Below are positions 1 through 8,931 of a stretch of 64,000 nucleotides of DNA, piece after piece. The stretch covers positions 9,320,001-9,384,000 of the forward strand of contig NZ_JAPNKE010000002.1 of the NCBI RefSeq assembly GCF_026626665.1. Reading direction: 5' to 3'. The translations under genes and the position numbers were made by a program. How positions within the stretch are numbered: position 1 is the stretch's first letter; each line of letters begins with the position of its first letter. This DNA comes from Nannocystis pusilla (lineage in GTDB: Bacteria > Myxococcota_A > Polyangia > Nannocystales > Nannocystaceae). The notes under the pieces were generated by a model, which was given only the letters and a program-made list of their open reading frames with translations, did not search any database and was not told the DNA's origin.

Positions 1-696
1 CGTGTCGCCGCGCTTGATGAGGTGCTCGAGCTTCTCGCGCGGCGGCGGGCTGTGGGTGGTGATCACCCGCAGGTCCTTCTTCTTCTTCGGGATCGGCTCG
101 CCGGCGCGGATGCCGTTCCACCTGGCGAGGTCGCCGACCTCGACCTTGTAGAGCGCGGCGACGTCGTCGAGGGTCTCGCCGGGGATCAGCGCGTGCTTGA
201 GCGAGCGCGGCTTGACCGGCGGAGGCGGGGGCGGAGGCGGACCCTCGGCGTAGACGATCTCGGGCTCGGGGCCGGCCGGCTGCGACAGCAGCTCGCGCTC
301 GATCGCCTCGAGCTCCGACTCCGGATCTCCGGCGTCCCCGGTGTCCTCCTCGAGGTCGCCCTCGCCGTCGGTGTCGGTCTCGCCCTCGGCCCAGTCGCCG
401 TCGGGGACGGCCTCGGGCCCGACCACGTCGCGCTGCAACGGCCGGATCGGCTTCGGCGCGGCGGACTTGCTGCTCGCCTTCTTGCCCTTGCCGCCGGACT
501 TCTTCTTCGCGCTCGACTTGCCGCCGGACGACTTCTTCTTGCTGCTGCTCGACTTGCCGCTGCTCGCGGCCGCTGCGGCCTCGGACACCAGCGGCGAGGC
601 CAGGCCGGCGCACAGGACCACGAGCAGCGCCCAGAACGACCCCCACCGCGCGAAGGCGGCGTGCCGGAAGGGGTGTGCGGACGAGGACCGGGTCAT
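1..696 (-). CDS. LysM-domain envelope protein, C-terminus cut by window edge
   Basis: The reading frame is open from an ATG at 696 to the window edge, so only the first 232 codons are visible. A hydrophobic stretch at about residues 18-40 (WALLVVLCAGLASPL) followed by Ala-rich residues looks like a signal peptide. Next come a Lys/Ser-rich segment (about 45-75), an acidic segment (about 100-140), a proline run (PPPPPP) and a LysM domain from about residue 165 (HALIPGETLDDVAALYKVEV). A second LysM may begin at the edge (LIKRGDT). LysM domains bind peptidoglycan, so the protein probably acts in the cell envelope. What follows LysM (peptidase M23 or nothing) cannot be seen. The charged low-complexity linker is typical of periplasm-spanning proteins. 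Confidence 0.75.
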   Translation of the reverse strand, partial: MTRSSSAHPFRHAAFARWGSFWALLVVLCAGLASPLVSEAAAAASSGKSSSSKKKSSGGKSSAKKKSGGKGKKASSKSAAPKPIRPLQRDVVGPEAVPDGDWAEGETDTDGEGDLEEDTGDAGDPESELEAIERELLSQPAGPEPEIVYAEGPPPPPPPPVKPRSLKHALIPGETLDDVAALYKVEVGDLARWNGIRAGEPIPKKKKDLRVITTHSPPPREKLEHLIKRGDT

Positions 697-924
697 GCGG
701 GCTAGAGCACCGGACAAGCTAGCAGAGGCTGTCCGTTGCGGGCACGTCAGTCGCGCGCACCTCGCCCTCGTCGGCGCCGGCCGCGGAGCCTGCGGCTATT
801 GCCGCGCCGTGCGGCCGAACGGCGGCGAACACGTGGCGCGGCAGGCAAAATTGCAACTACAATCGGGTTGCAAATCGGTCAGGTGCGCGGCGCGCGAGGC
901 GTCGCGCAGGGAGATCTTCCCCTG

Positions 925-1823
925 TCACTTCTGGGGCTTCTTGCCCTCAGCGGCGTCTTCGACGCCGAGCACGCGCAGCACCTCGGGATAGACCTTGTCG
1001 GCGAAGAACTCGCTACCGGCCATCGTGAAGTGGATGCCGTCCTCTTCGCGGAGGGCCTGGGCCTTGCGCTTGCCGACCGTCGCGGTGTCGATGAGGTCGC
1101 CGTCCGAGTCGGTGATGAAGGGGCTGGTGTCGAGGTAGACCCCGGCTTCGCCGAAGTCGGCGAGCGCCTGGCTCTGCACGTCGCGGATCGTGGTCAGCTT
1201 CTGTTCGAGCTGGTTGTGCCGGTGCGCGGCAGGCCGAGCCACAGGACCTTGCGGCCGTCGGCGGAGATCTCGCTGAGGAATTCAGCGACCCGCGCCTTGT
1301 AGGCGTCGTTCCACCCGTCGGACTTCCAGGCCACCCGCTTGCCCTTGCCGGACTTGGTGGTGAGGTCCTGGCCGTCGTTGCCGCCCATGATGACGACGAC
1401 GAGGTCGGGCTTGCGCTGCTCGACCGCTTTCTTGGCCTCGGACTCCCAGTCATAGAAGTCGGGCCGAGCCAGGCCGGTCGCGCTCTTGGCCTTGCGGAAG
1501 CACTCGATGTCGGGGTGCTCGTCGAGCTTCTTCTCCAGCATCGCGCCGAAGCCGGTCGCAGCCAGGCTGTCGCCCAGCACGAGCACCTTGCGCGGGCCGC
1601 TGGGGGCGGCGGCAACCTCTACGGGCGCGGGCTCCGGAGTCGCCGGCGCGATCGCGGGCTCCCGGGGCGCCGCCGCGGCCGCGGGAGCAGGCTCAGCGGC
1701 CGGCGGCTCATCCGAGGGGATCGCCGCGGGCGGGGGCGTCAGCGCCGGGGTCGCAGGCGTCGCCTTGTCGCAGGCGAGGGCGAACACCAGGGTCAGAGGG
1801 ACGAACAGCCGCAGGAGGGGCAT
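925..1823 (-). CDS. DUF459-like SGNH/GDSL hydrolase lipoprotein (one frameshift)
   Basis: The ATG at 1823 is followed by a lipoprotein signal peptide ending LVFALAC with the lipid Cys at residue 18. A Pro/Ala-rich linker leads to an SGNH hydrolase fold. The nucleophile block is LVLGDSLAATG, the oxyanion block GGNDGQDLT, and the Asp-x-His block DGIHFTMAG near the C-terminus. The stretch LARPDFYDWESEAKK resembles the DUF459 subfamily of periplasmic hydrolases that act on polysaccharide or peptidoglycan acyl groups (family knowledge; substrate unknown). After KVLWLGLPR the frame breaks at about 1217-1232 and resumes as HRHNQLEQKLTTIRDV through to the stop at 925. One missing base restores a continuous protein. 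All catalytic blocks are present, so this is more likely a sequence error than decay. Confidence 0.75.
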
Positions 1824-2021
1824 GGGGCCACGCCTATAGCCCGAAGGCCGGCCGCTTGGCAAAGAAGGTGGCAGTTCGCCGGGGCGAACCCGAGCAGGAG
1901 CCGGGAATGGCGCCGCCACAAGGCCGGTATTTGCGCCGCTGGCAACCCCCGCGAAGCTGTGAAACACTCGACAAGCCTGAGCATCCACGACCTCGAGGCG
2001 TCAGGCACAGGAGCGATGGTC

Positions 2022-2474
2022 ATGCACAATCCAGAGACCGACACCAACCTGGCCACTTCGATCTCCCGCTGGCGGACAGCGCGGAAGATCATCCTCGGCT
2101 CGATCATCCTCGCAGGTTCGATGGCCACCTCGGCCGCCCTGCTGCAGCGCTACGCCGGCACCAACTGCAAGGCCCAGCGCACCGTCGCCGTCGCTGAACG
2201 CGGTTACACCTACTCGGGCATCGGCGCGGTGATCCAGCAGCGCGGCGAGTTCGTGGTCGTCCGCGATGTCCTCCCCGGCGCGCCCGCCGACGGCGTCCTC
2301 CGCGAGGGCATGCACCTCGTGTCGGTCGACGGCATGTACCCGGTGAGCGTCGAAGACTGGGCCGCCGCCCTCCGCGGTCCGTCCGGCACGAGCGTCACCA
2401 TCGAGGTCGCGACCCGCTGCAGCGGGCACAAGTTCGTCACCCTCGAGCGTCAGCTGATCCGCGTCCAGAAGTGA
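2022..2474 (+). CDS. Small membrane-anchored PDZ protein
   Basis: A 150-residue protein. I chose the ATG at 2022 because AGGAG lies 8 bases upstream; an ATG at 2016 is also possible but only 2 bases from that site. Residues 17-36 (KIILGSIILAGSMATSAALL) form one membrane anchor or uncleaved signal. A PDZ domain occupies about 65-135, with the carboxylate-loop region GIGAVIQQRGEFVVV and the helix-strand LREGMHLVSVDG. There is no protease domain, so it is a stand-alone periplasmic PDZ module that could bind exposed C-termini or act as an adaptor. The gene is divergent from the SGNH lipoprotein, sharing the roughly 200-base region between them. It is followed by a long gap, so it is probably monocistronic. 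Partner unknown. Confidence 0.7.
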   Translation: MHNPETDTNLATSISRWRTARKIILGSIILAGSMATSAALLQRYAGTNCKAQRTVAVAERGYTYSGIGAVIQQRGEFVVVRDVLPGAPADGVLREGMHLVSVDGMYPVSVEDWAAALRGPSGTSVTIEVATRCSGHKFVTLERQLIRVQK

Positions 2475-2801
2475 GCCCGAGCCGCACGGCTCAGCTCCCG
2501 GCGGTCCTCCTGTCCGCTCCCGACGGCCCCCGGCGCCTCGCGCCGTGGGGCTGTTCGCGTTATTTTCCGGGCCGGCGCGCGGGCTCGGTCCGGGACCGGG
2601 TCGCGGGGCGGGGCGGTCGGTGGGCGTCGTCCGGCTGGACTCGAGGCTCGGCGACCTTCCGCCCCGAGCGCTCCCTCGCGGCTTCGGGCCTTCGCCGGAC
2701 CTTCTGCGGCTCGCGGCGCGAAGAGGCTGCGTCACAGCGTTCCGCACCCGCATTCGCCTCCGGGCTTGCCCGGGCGGGCCGGACCCAAAACACTCGCGGA
2801 C
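2475..2801 (+). other. Non-coding stretch between PDZ gene and FAD oxidoreductase
   Basis: No convincing gene in about 330 bases. A small GC hairpin (GAGCCG CA CGGCTC, 2479-2492) lies just after the PDZ stop and may be a weak terminator. No repeat of the window's palindrome family was seen here. Confidence 0.4.
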
Positions 2802-4134
2802 ATGATCGCCGCCGAGCACGAGGCCCGCGTCCACACCATCGCCGCCGAGGTCCGCGAGCGGGCCGCTCGCGGGGAGCGGGTCCACATCGACAAGGGCGGG
2901 GTCCACCACGTGGTGCCGCTCCCGGGCGACCGTCGCTTCCGCAGCCCGGCGATCGACGTGTCGCCGCTGCGCAGGGTGCTGCACATCGACCGCGAGGCGC
3001 GGCGCTGCGTGGCCGAGCCGGGGCTGACCTTCGCCGACCTGGTCGATGCGACATTGCCCCTGGGACTGGTGCCCGCGGTGGTGCCGGAGCTCGAGGGCAT
3101 CACGATCGGCGGGGCGGTGGCCGGGTGCGCGGTCGAGTCGAGCTCGTTCCGGGTCGGCGGCTTCCACGACACCTGCCGCGAGCTCGAGCTGGTGAGCGGC
3201 GCGGGGGAGGTCCTCACTTGCTCGCGCGAGCGCGAGTCGCTGGCGTTCGACATGGTCCACGGCTCGTACGGGACGCTGGCGATCGTGACGCGCCTCGAGT
3301 TCGACCTGGCGCCGGCCGAGCCGTTCGTCGAGCTGACCTACGAGCGCCACCGCGACCCGGGCAGCTACTTCGCGGCGATGCGGACCTACTGCGAGGCCGG
3401 CGACTACACGTTCATCGACGGCATCGTCCACGGGCCGGACGAGCTGGTGCTGTGCCTCGGTCGGTTCGTGGCCCGGGCACCGTACGTCAGCGACTACCGC
3501 CGACAGGACATCTTCTACAAGAGCACGCGCGCGCGCGGTCGACTACCTGCGGACGCGCGACTATTTCTTCCGCTACGACACCGAGTGTCACTGGCTGACG
3601 CGCACCGTCCCGGGGCTCGAGAACCGGCTCGTGCGCAGGTTGGTCGGCAAGCACGTGCTCGGTTCGACCAACCTCATTCGCTGGTCGAACCGGCTCGCGC
3701 CGCTGCTCGGGGCGATCAAGCGGCGGCCCGACGTCGTCGTCGACCTGTTCGTGCCGCACCGGCGGATCCTCGACTTCTACGGGTGGTACGCCCGCGAGCC
3801 GCGGTTCTATCCGCTTTGGGTGATCCCTTATCGTCTGCCGAGGTGGTATCCGTGGCTCAGCCCGGCGATGGTCGACAAGATCGGCGACTCGCTGCTCGTC
3901 GACTGCGCCGTGTACGGCATGCCGAACGGCGATCCCGAGCTCGATTGGTCGCAGCTGTTCGAGGCGCAGACGTACGCGTGCGACGGGGTGAAGACGCTGA
4001 TCTCGCGCAATCACTACACCCGCGAGCGCTTCTTCTCGATCTACGACGAAGACAACTACGCGGCGGCCAAGCGGCGCCTCGATCCGCACGGCGTGTTTCC
4101 GGGCCTCTACGAGAAGCTGCACCGCGTCGGTTGA
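2802..4134 (+). CDS. FAD-binding (PCMH-type) oxidoreductase, DHCR24/DIMINUTO-like (one frameshift)
   Basis: The N-terminal half carries a PCMH-type FAD-binding domain: VLHIDREARRCVAEPGLTFA, then GLVPAVVPELEGITIGGAVA, then FDMVHGSYGTLAIVTR. The C-terminal part (DYLRTRDYFFRYDTECHW, LGSTNLIRWSNRL, ILDFYGWYAREPRFYPLWV) matches the substrate domain of the DHCR24/DWARF1 (delta-24 sterol reductase) branch as I remember it. Such flavoproteins reduce or oxidise sterol-like or lipid substrates, and sterol metabolism occurs in some myxobacteria, so that role is plausible but inferred. The frame breaks inside an alternating GC run at about 3523-3538 (FYKSTRARG, then VDYLRTRDY); a one-base change there restores a protein of about 444 residues. 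Start at ATG 2802; there is no strong ribosome site. Confidence 0.75.
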
Positions 4135-4186
4135 GGGACGACATCGCGCCTGGACTTCGCAGGGCGCCCGCTGCACCCTTCGCCGC

Positions 4187-5008
4187 ATGAGCCTTACGCT
4201 TCACACGAACCTTCGCGCGCTCCTCCTCGCCGTGTGTACGCTGCCGCTGGCGGCGTGCCCCGAGAAGGAGAACGAGACGGACAGCAGCACCGGCACCGCG
4301 ACCGAGCCGAGCACCGCGACGGAGCCGAGCACCGCGACCGAGCCGGGCACCGAGGGGACCACGAACACGCCGACGTCGACCGGCACGCCGACCGAGGGCA
4401 GCGCGACCGGGACCGAGACGGCGGGCACCGACACGATGGGCGGCGAGACGACCGTGGGGACGACGGTCGACGAGACCACGACGATGCCCGTCGACACCGA
4501 CACCGACACGGGCGAGCCGGTCCCGCCCGAGCTCGACGCGGCCTGCATGGCGGCCTGCGACAAGTTCTTCGAGTGCTTCCCGATGCCGCCGTTCCCCGAC
4601 GTCGCCGCGTGCAAGGCCGACTGCGCGGAGGCGACCGGCAGCGGCGAGGGCTGCCTCGAGGTCACGGTGGCGTTCAACTCTTGCGTCGGCGACATGACCT
4701 GCGACGAGCTGATGAAGGCGTTCGAGGACGAGGAGTTCGGGCCCTGCCAGGACGAGTTCGACGCCGTCGGCATGACCTGCGCCGGCTCCGACTGCGCCGG
4801 CTTCGGCTCGAGCAACGGCGCCGACAGCTGCTCGATCGGCCAGGAGTGCCCCGAAGGGATCGTCGAGTTCAAGTGCGAGGGCGACACCTGCACCTGCCTG
4901 GTCGACAACATGCCCCAGGGCGAGTGCCCCGCGCCGGCCGGCTTCTGCGACCAGGACACCGAGCAGCAGTCCCAGGCGGCCGCGGAGTGCTGCGGCTTCG
5001 ACCTGTAG
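4187..5008 (+). CDS. Cys-rich lipoprotein with Thr/Ser/Glu linker
   Basis: A 273-residue secreted protein. The signal peptide ends LPLAACPEK, giving a lipid-modified Cys at about residue 24. A low-complexity linker of TEPSTA-type repeats and Thr/Asp runs (about 30-110) follows. The C-terminal 160 residues contain many cysteines (AACDKFFECFP, CSIGQECPEGIVEFKCEG, CTCLVDN), which suggests a small disulfide-stabilised surface domain. Lipoproteins of this linker-plus-Cys layout are numerous in Nannocystis-like myxobacteria, usually without known function. The ATG at 4187 is the only start in front of the signal peptide. It lies 52 bases after the FAD oxidoreductase and 41 bases before ribonuclease HI, so the three may be co-transcribed. 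Confidence 0.8.
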   Translation: MSLTLHTNLRALLLAVCTLPLAACPEKENETDSSTGTATEPSTATEPSTATEPGTEGTTNTPTSTGTPTEGSATGTETAGTDTMGGETTVGTTVDETTTMPVDTDTDTGEPVPPELDAACMAACDKFFECFPMPPFPDVAACKADCAEATGSGEGCLEVTVAFNSCVGDMTCDELMKAFEDEEFGPCQDEFDAVGMTCAGSDCAGFGSSNGADSCSIGQECPEGIVEFKCEGDTCTCLVDNMPQGECPAPAGFCDQDTEQQSQAAAECCGFDL

Positions 5009-5049
5009 AGGTTGGCAGCGGGGCGCGGGTCGGGTAGGTTGCAGCGCCG

Positions 5050-5574
5050 ATGCAACCGGACGACCCGCGTCTCGCGTATGTCCTCTTGTATACCGACGGC
5101 GCCTGCGCCGGGAACCCCGGCCCGGGCGGCTGGGCGTACGTGCTGATCCACCCGGCCAGCGCCAAGCAGCGCGAGGAGTCGGGCGGCGAGCCGCACACGA
5201 CGAACAACCGGATGGAGCTGATGGCGGTGATCCGCGGGCTCACGGCGCTGCGCCGGCCGATGACCGTCGACCTCTACTCCGACTCGCAATATGTCTTGAA
5301 GGGCATGTCCGAGTGGCTGCCCGGGTGGAAGCGCGCCGGCTGGCGCACCGCCGACCGCCAGCCGGTCAAGAACCAGGACCTGTGGCAGTCGCTCGACGGC
5401 TTCCTCGCGACCCACAAGATCCGCTTTCACTGGGTCCGCGGTCACAGCGGGCATCCTGAGAACGAGCGCTGCGACCGGCTCGCGGTCGCCGCTCGCGACG
5501 CGGCTCGCAGCGGGTACGCGCCGAAGGACAAGATCTCGGTCGGCGACGCGCCGGGCCTCGCGGTCAAGCGCTGA
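5050..5574 (+). CDS. rnhA: Ribonuclease HI
   Basis: A 174-residue RNase HI that cuts the RNA strand of RNA/DNA hybrids in the cytoplasm. The four acidic catalytic residues are visible: D16 in LLYTDGACAGNPGPGGW, E56 in NNRMELMAVI, D78 in LYSDSQYVLKGM and D142 in ENERCDRLA. H132 sits in the WVRGHSGHPEN loop, and the basic handle KRAGWRTADRQPVKN is present. The length matches the roughly 155-residue family plus a short tail. Reading starts at ATG 5050. The gene is intact and ends just ahead of a field of palindromes and tandem repeats that separates it from the convergent XRE-cupin gene. Confidence 0.95.
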   Translation: MQPDDPRLAYVLLYTDGACAGNPGPGGWAYVLIHPASAKQREESGGEPHTTNNRMELMAVIRGLTALRRPMTVDLYSDSQYVLKGMSEWLPGWKRAGWRTADRQPVKNQDLWQSLDGFLATHKIRFHWVRGHSGHPENERCDRLAVAARDAARSGYAPKDKISVGDAPGLAVKR

Positions 5575-5587
5575 GGCCACGCCGGAC

Positions 5588-5641
5588 ATGACCTGAAGGA
5601 CAGGCTGTCGCCGGACGGAAGAGCCTGTCCAGGAGGACAGG
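5588..5641. terminator. Two palindromes of the TGTCC-GGACA family after rnhA
   Basis: An imperfect copy lies at 5588-5603 (ATGACC tgaa GGACAG). A perfect one with 7-bp arms lies at 5624-5641 (CCTGTCC AGGA GGACAGG). They follow the rnhA stop codon by 14-67 bases and face a convergent gene, so a bidirectional terminator role is plausible. There is no T-tract. Confidence 0.55.
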
Positions 5642-5696
5642 TCGCCGGCGAACGCCGGGCACGCCGATCTGCCCCGAAGGACGTGCGCGTCGCCGC

Positions 5697-5938
5697 GGCC
5701 TCGGGGTCACGCGGCCTCGGGGCTGGTAGGCGAGCGGCGTGACCAGCCTGTCCCGGAGGAGACGGCGAGGGGCTCGCCTCGGCCTCGGTGTCACGCCGCC
5801 TCGGGGCTGGTAGGCGAGCGGCGTGACCAGCCTGTCCCGGAGGAGACGGCGAGGGGCTCGCCTCGGCCTCGGTGTCACGCCGCCTCGGGGCTGGTAGGCG
5901 AGCGGCGTGACCAGCCTGTCCCGAAGGACAGGCCGAGG
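5697..5938. repeat. 84-bp tandem repeat, about 2.9 copies
   Basis: The phrase GGCTGGTAGGCGAGCGGCG starts at 5721, 5805 and 5889, giving an exact 84-bp period. Each unit holds a TGTCC half-site; the last copy completes it to a perfect palindrome at 5915-5932 (CCTGTCC CGAA GGACAGG). The array fills the gap between the convergent genes rnhA and XRE-cupin. The 84-bp unit is a multiple of three, so long artificial ORFs run through it, but nothing marks it as coding. Confidence 0.85.
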
Positions 5939-5963
5939 CGCACGGCCGCATGCTTCGGCCGCC

Positions 5964-6670
5964 TCAGCGCTGGTAGACGATCACGTTGTGGACCAGCGTG
6001 TGGGTGCGGCCCGGGTTCTCGTAGCTGTGCGGGACGTCGGCGGCGAAGCTGGCGGTGTCGCCGGCGGAGAGGTCGTGGACCTCCTCGGCGACGCGCAGGC
6101 GCAGTGGCCGACCAGGACCGTGACGCTCTCGCCGGTGCCGGGGGCGTGGGGCTCGGAGCTGTGGACCGCGCGCGGGGCGAGGCGCAGCTCGTAGACCTCG
6201 ACGCCGCCGAGGGTGCCGGCGGGGGTGAGCGGGCGGCTCTCGAGCTGGCCGTCGGCCGAGCGGAGGACCCGCTGGTCGGGGCGGCGGAGCACGCTGACGC
6301 GCTCGGTCTTGTCGGCGCCGAGCAGGGCCGAGAACGGGACCTCGAGGCCGGCGGCGATCTTCCACAGGATGGCGATCGTCGGGTTGGTCTTGGCTGTCTC
6401 GACCTGCGACAGGCTGGCCCGCGAGACACCTGACCTTCGGGCCATGTCGTCGAGCGAGTAGCCGCGGGCCTTGCGGAGCGTGCGGATGTTGTCGGCCAGG
6501 CGACGCGTCAGCTCGGCCGCGCCGATGTCGCCCTCGCCGAGCAGCGCGATCTCCGACGCCGCCTCGGCGGACGAGCGGCCGCCGGACTCGGGCTCGGCCC
6601 CCGCCGGGCGCGGGGCGCTCGCAGCGGGAACAGCCTCCGAAGCCGGGCGCCGTGGCGTTCGTGAGGCCAT
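5964..6670 (-). CDS. XRE-family regulator with C-terminal cupin (one frameshift)
   Basis: The N-terminal 50 residues are Ala/Pro-rich. A helix-turn-helix follows at about 58-112 (LRKARGYSLDDMARRSGVSR, then ASLSQVETAKTNPTIAILW). A cupin barrel follows (LESRPLTPAGTLGGVEVYEL ... HDLSAGDTASFAADVPHSYE ... THTLVHNVIVYQR). This XRE-cupin layout belongs to regulators that sense a small ligand through the cupin (for example the PuuR/SutR type); the ligand here is unknown. The frame breaks at about 6096 between ESVTVLVG and RPLRLRVAEEVHDL; one missing base reconnects it. The gene starts at ATG 6670 directly behind a good promoter and is divergent from the histidine phosphatase, which it might control. 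Confidence 0.75.
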
Positions 6671-6681
6671 TTCGCGGGTTC

Positions 6682-6711
6682 GTTATATGTCAGAGGCCGC
6701 CGCGTCCGCAA
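6682..6711 (-). promoter_or_regulatory. Candidate sigma-70-type promoter for XRE-cupin gene
   Basis: On the minus strand a -35 box TTGCGG (6711-6706) and a -10 box TATAAC (6687-6682) are separated by 18 bases. Transcription should start about 5 bases before the ATG at 6670, giving an almost leaderless message. Confidence 0.5.
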
Positions 6712-6774
6712 GCGCGGCGTATGCACGCCCGCGGTCGTTGACGGCCTGGCCGACCTCGCGTAAGCCCAGGCCGC

Positions 6775-7431
6775 TTGCGCCCCGCGTCGTCATCCCCGGC
6801 CGAGCTCGTGCTGGTCCGCCACGGTGAGACCGAGGGCCAGTCGTCGATCCGCCTGCACGGGGCGACGGACGTGGCGCTGTCGTCGCTGGGGCTGCAGCAG
6901 ATCGAGCGGGTGGCGGCCGCGCTGGCGGCCGAGCCCGGCTTTGCGGCGGTGCTGGCGTCGCCGCTGCAGCGCTCGCGGGCCGCGGCGGCGCTGGTGGCCG
7001 CCGGGCAGCGCCCGCCGCCGCCGGTCACGGTGGTGCCCGAGTTCGCGGAGGTCGACTTCGGCGCGTGGGAGGGCCTCACGTTCGCCGAGGTCGCCGAGCG
7101 CGACCCGAGCGGCCACGGCCGCTACCTCGCCGAGGGCCTCGGCTTCACCTATCCCGGCGGCGAGTCGCGCCAGGCGTTCTGGGACCGCGTGCAGGCGGGT
7201 GCGCGCCGGGTCCTGGCCGCGCCCGCGAGCCCGCGCGTGGTCGCGGTGCTGCACAAGGGCGTGATCAAGGCCGTGATCGCCGCGCTCACCGGCATGCCCC
7301 ACGCCGAGGCCATCGCGCTGCCGGTCTCGCTGGCGGGCGTGTACCGCCTGCGCCACCGCGCGGATGGCCGATGGGACATCCATGTCCAGAATGCCACGGA
7401 CCACCTCGGAGAGCTCGATCTCGGAGGATGA
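6775..7431 (+). CDS. Histidine phosphatase superfamily protein (phosphoglycerate-mutase-like)
   Basis: A 218-residue cytoplasmic phosphatase. The phospho-acceptor histidine lies in LVLVRHGETEGQ (H16), a second basic site in ASPLQRSRAAA, the proton-donor Glu in FAEVDFGAWEGLTFAEV, and the second catalytic His in VVAVLHKGVIKAVIAALTG. This is the broad-specificity (GpmB/CobC-like) branch, and its substrate cannot be deduced. The TTG at 6775 is the only in-frame start that keeps the first strand; a GTG further in would cut into the RHG motif. It is divergent from the XRE-cupin gene and followed 163 bases later by the MBL hydrolase. Confidence 0.85.
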   Translation: MRPASSSPAELVLVRHGETEGQSSIRLHGATDVALSSLGLQQIERVAAALAAEPGFAAVLASPLQRSRAAAALVAAGQRPPPPVTVVPEFAEVDFGAWEGLTFAEVAERDPSGHGRYLAEGLGFTYPGGESRQAFWDRVQAGARRVLAAPASPRVVAVLHKGVIKAVIAALTGMPHAEAIALPVSLAGVYRLRHRADGRWDIHVQNATDHLGELDLGG

Positions 7432-7594
7432 GGCCCGAAGACCTCGGGCCGCCTCGGGCCGCGGTTGGCAGGACCTGGGCCGCTTGCTACCGTGAGCCCG
7501 AGCGAGGACGGGCATGCTTGAGTTCGTGGTCGCTGCGAGCGTCGTCGTGCGACCGACCGATCGCGTCGGCCGACGGCGCGCGCGAGGTCCGGCG

Positions 7595-8903
7595 ATGAAG
7601 CTGCGACTGGTGGCCCACGCGTCGCTGCTGATCGAGGCCGGCGGCGCGACGATCTGGACCGACCCGTGGCTCGGCGGCAAGGTCTTCAATACCTTGGTCG
7701 CTGGTGGCGCCGCCGGCGTGGGACGCGGCGTGGCTCGAGCAGGTCGATTACCTATGGGTCTCGCACGAGCACCCCGACCACTTCCACCTGCCGACGCTGC
7801 GCGACCTGCCGGCCGCGTTCAAGCGCCGCGTGACGGTGCTGTTCCAGCAGATGCCCTCCGACAAGATGCCGCAGGCGTTCGCCCGCCTCGGCTTCGCGAA
7901 CGTCCGTCTGCTGCCGCACCGCGCGCTGGTCGACCTGCGGCCGGGGCTGCAGGTCTACTGCTACCAGGTCGGGCAGATGGACTCTGTCCTCGCGGTCATG
8001 GCCGATGGGACATGTCTCGTGAACGTCAACGACGCCGAGGCCGACGCCGGTGACTGCCGGCTGATCCGCGGCGACCTCGGGCCGGCGCAGGTGGTGCTGA
8101 ACCAGTTCTCGCTGGCCGGCTACGGCGGCGAGGCCGACCGCGACGAGCGGCTGCCGCGGAAGGCCCGCGCGGTCGTCGACAGCATGATCGCCAACCATCG
8201 CGACCTCGGCGCCGAGACGACGATCCCGATCGCCAGCTTCGTCCGCTTCTCGTGCGAGGACAACGCGTACATGAACGCGTACGCCAACACGCCGAGTCAC
8301 GTCGCGGCGGCGTTCGAACACCTCGGGCTGCGCCTCGACGTGCTCGCGCCCGGCGAGGTCTACGAGGTCGGGCGCGCGTGGGACTCTCGGCCGGCGCTGC
8401 AGTTCTGGGACGAGGCCTTCGCGCGTGGGGGCGCGGCCCCGCTCGACCCGCCGGCGCCGGTCGAGCTGTCCGCCCTCGTCGCCGCCGCCGAGGCGCTGGC
8501 CGCCCGCCTCGCCGCGCACTACCCGGCGTGGCTGCTGCGCGGGTGGCTGGGGCCCGTGATCGTCCGCGTGCGCGACCTCGAGGTCACGCTGCGCCTCGAC
8601 CTCGCGCGCGGCCGCTGCGAGCCGGTCACCGGCGGCAAGGTCGACGTCGAGGTGTGCGGGCAGCCGCTGCTGTTCGCGCTGACGCAGCCGTTCGGGCTGC
8701 AGACGCTGGGGGTGTCGGCGCGGCTGGTGGTGCGGCGCGGGGCCAAGAACTGGCGCCGCCACCGGATCCTCCTGTCCATGTACAACGCCGAGGTCTACCT
8801 GCGGCCGCGGCAGCTGCTGACGCGGCGCAACCTCGGGCACCTGCAGGCCCGCATGCGCGGCGGTCTGCGACAGCTGCGGTACCAGCTGCAGCGGATGCGA
8901 TGA
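7595..8903 (+). CDS. MBL-fold metallo-hydrolase, CMP-Neu5Ac hydroxylase/UlaG-like (one frameshift)
   Basis: Starts at ATG 7595 with GAGG 8 bases upstream. The N-terminus (KLRLVAHASLLIEAGGATIW, TDPWLGGKVFN) is the typical first beta-sandwich half. After a break at about 7691 the other frame continues WSLVAPPAWDAAWLEQVDYL and the metal motif SHEHPDHFH. NVNDAEAD and LNQFSLAGYGGEADRD recall the metal-ligand blocks of the CMAH/UlaG group. A C-terminal domain of about 170 residues (GCEPVTGG-like and MYNAEVYLRPRQLLTRRN) is less familiar. It is probably a metal-dependent hydrolase or oxygenase-like lipid/sugar enzyme; the substrate is unknown. The repair needs one base removed (or two added) near AATACCTTGG. 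It ends 28 bases before the kinase gene. Confidence 0.7.
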
Positions 8904-8931
8904 GCGCGGCCGCGTGATAGGGTGAGGGGCG

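Noticed and set aside
5697..5938. Possible CRISPR array
   Set aside because: The units are contiguous 84-bp tandem copies with no distinct short repeats and unique spacers, and no cas genes are near.
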